DNA of 64,000 nucleotides, from positions 1-64,000 of the forward strand of contig JAKFGP010000059.1 of NCBI GenBank assembly GCA_021502835.1, in the 5' to 3' direction. The position numbers and the translations under genes were made by a program. Source of the stretch: Streptomyces thinghirensis (GTDB lineage: Bacteria > Actinomycetota > Actinomycetia > Streptomycetales > Streptomycetaceae). The notes below the pieces were generated by a model. The model made no database searches and was not told the origin of the DNA. It saw only the letters and a program-made list of their open reading frames with translations. The number at the start of each line of letters is the position of its first letter. Within the stretch, counting starts at the first letter, position 1. This document shows positions 62,456-64,000 of this stretch, piece by piece.

Positions 62456-62560
62456 AGGCGAGACGGCTCTTGAACAGGAATGAGAAGTACGCGGGGTAGC
62501 CGTCACGGTCTGCCACGACCTATTCCCGGCCGTGTGGCGGCACGGTGGAGATGACCGGCT
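62456..62560 (-). pseudogene. Unidentified C-terminal fragment
   Basis: VVADRDGYPAYFSFLFKSRL then A and a TAG looks like a real protein end, but the upstream sequence has no continuation that I can follow. 62340-62455 holds nothing else. Confidence 0.25.
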
Positions 62561-62724
62561 GACCGCGAGGACGGGGGCAGGATCAGCTGCCGTCCCATCA
62601 GTTCCCCTGCGCCCTGGCCGGAAGTCAGTCGCAAGGCGACAACCGCGAGCGACCCCCTCGCCGTGCTCCCGGGCATCCTGGCCCTTGTCCGCCCCGGACC
62701 ACCGCGCCGCTACGCCACCGTCGG

Positions 62725-64000
62725 TCACGGCTCCAACTCGGACAGGTCGTCGAGCCCCGGGAAGAGACGTGGATCGGGAAGCGGCGCCTCGGCCGAGGGC
62801 TGTTGTGTCAGGGACTGTTCCGTCCATACGACCTTGCCGGTCGAGGTGTATCGGGTTCCCCAGCGCTCGGCGAGCTGTGCCACGAGGAACAGCCCGCGTC
62901 CGCCCTCGTCTGTCGTGGCCGCCCTGCGCAGATGGGGGAGGTGCTGCTGCCGTCGGACACCTCGCAGATCAGCGCCCGGTCGTAGAGCAACCGTACGTGG
63001 ATTGGTTCGGAGCCGTGACGGATGGCGTTCGTCAGCAGTTCGCTGAGCATGAGCTCTGTGGTGAACGCCATGTCGTCCAGGCCCCATGCGGTCAGTTGAC
63101 GGCTGCTCGCGTTGCGGACGGTGCCGACGGCGGCGGGGTCGCGGGGGACGTCCCAGTCGGCGACGTGGGAACGGTCCAGCAGTCTGGTGCGGGCGACGAG
63201 GAGTGCGACGTCGTCGTGACGGTGCTCGGGCAGCATGCCGTCGAACACCGCCTCGCAGATGTCCTCCGGAGTGCGCTCGTGTGCCCCGGCGAGTGTGCTG
63301 CGCAGCGCTTCCAGGCCCTCGTCGATGTCGCGGTCGCGCCGCTCGACCAGCCCGTCCGTGTAGAGGACGAGCGTGCTGCCCCTCGGACAGTTGCAGCTCG
63401 GCGGTCTCGAACGGAAGGCCTCCCAGGCCCAGTGGCGGCGCGATGGGCACTTCGGCCATTTCCACGGTGCCGTCGGGATGGACCAGCATGGGGCGAGGTG
63501 CCCTGCGCGCGAGATGCTGCACCGGCCGGAAACCGGGTCGTGCACCGCGTAGAGGCAGGTGGCGCCGCTGACCGCTTCCCCGCTCGAGCCTTCGGGATCC
63601 TCCTGGTCGAGGCGGCTGACCAGTTCGTCGAGATGGGTCAGGAGTTCGTCCGGGGGCAGGTCCAGCGTCGAGAAGTTCTGCACGGCGGTACGCAGCCGTC
63701 CCATGGTGGCCGCCGCGTGCAGCCCGTGCCCCACGACGTCACCGACGACGAGCGCGACACGGGCACCGGGCAGGGGGATCACGTCGAACCAGTCGCCACC
63801 GACCCGAGCCTGGGCGGGCAGGTAGCGGTAGGCGATGTCAACGGCACTCTGATTGGGCAGGACATGCGGCAGGAGGCTCCGCTGAAGGGTTTCCGCCATC
63901 GTGTGCTCGCGGGTGAAACGGCGAGGCGTTGTCGATGGCGACGGCGGCTCGGGCGGTCAGCTCCTCGGCGAACGTCAGGTCCTCCTGGTCGAAGGGTGCC
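62725..64000 (-). CDS. GAF-PP2C (SpoIIE)-HATPase regulatory phosphatase, partial
   Basis: Runs off the right edge, where FDQEDLTFAEELTARAAVAI shows the end of a GAF domain. PP2C: MAETLQRSLLPHVLPNQSAV, YRYLPAQARVGGDWFDVIPL (Asp), RVALVVGDVVGHGLHAAATM (Asp), VSGATCLYAVHDPVSGRCSI, GSTLVLYTDGLVERRDRDID and EHRHDDVALLVARTRLL (Asp). C-terminal HATPase: MAFTTELMLSELLTNAIRHG (N-box), SEPIHVRLLYDRALICEVSD, then TTDEGGRGLFLVAQLAERWG, ending LFPGLDDLSELEP at 62725. Frame breaks near 62940, 63390, 63500 and 63900. Domain order is the reverse of the protein at 53881-56565, where the HATPase comes first. Confidence 0.85.

Overview
This is high-GC actinobacterial DNA, almost certainly Streptomyces. The evidence is strong GC bias, several Tat signal peptides, SpoIIE/PP2C phosphatases, GlxA-type regulators, and domain families typical of that genus (DUF6010, DUF6328, DUF3500, DUF4262). 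At least 13-14 insertion sequences or IS remnants (IS5, IS3, IS110, IS256 types) lie among metabolic and regulatory genes that share no pathway, which suggests an accessory or chromosome-arm region. Almost every gene longer than about 500 bp has its conserved blocks spread over two or three reading frames, joined by single-base indels, while motifs stay intact and internal stops are rare. The same is true of the transposases. This pattern fits uncorrected sequencing indels better than decay, so I call such loci as genes and note the breaks. Truncated genes and remnants are marked as pseudogenes.

Layout. 1-2.4 kb: two IS5-type elements, the second with what looks like a passenger ORF inside its terminal repeats. 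2.7-9.7 kb: a minus-strand set of a cyclodipeptide synthase, two flavin oxidases of the berberine-bridge type (each with both covalent-FAD residues), and a Tat-exported multicopper oxidase, preceded by a palindrome-rich regulatory region. 10.3-14.4 kb: an IS3 element, then an IS5-type element interrupted by a complete IS110 element whose non-coding end folds as a bridge RNA; its guides match both the element ends and the occupied target. 14.4-16 kb: a TOPRIM-like protein and an unknown. 17.6-20.7 kb: a large broken secreted protein ending in an SGNH hydrolase.

20.8-28 kb is a mosaic of hydrolases, a GlxA regulator, truncated enzymes (peroxiredoxin, ketopantoate reductase, pirin, GH36) and a methyltransferase. 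28.1-31.6 kb holds a five-gene operon (DJ-1/isonitrile-hydratase-like plus small membrane proteins) divergent from a second GlxA regulator. 31.6-41.7 kb has an internally deleted IS, a STAS protein, a wHTH regulator, a DUF3500 lipoprotein, an ABC-type binding protein, a SnoaL-like protein, a TetR regulator and small proteins. 42.2-50.9 kb has an Orn/Lys/Arg decarboxylase, a lipoprotein, an FAD aromatic hydroxylase, DUF6328, TetR and MerR genes. 51.8-56.6 kb holds two convergent multidomain PP2C phosphatases. 57-62.4 kb has a dienelactone-hydrolase-like protein, a divergent MarR/quinone-oxidoreductase pair with a clear operator, DUF4262 and a deoxyribosyltransferase-like protein. A third PP2C phosphatase runs off the right edge.

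The two strongest observations are the bridge-RNA reading of the IS110 element, where sequence matches explain its exact insertion point, and the cyclodipeptide synthase next to flavin and copper oxidases.
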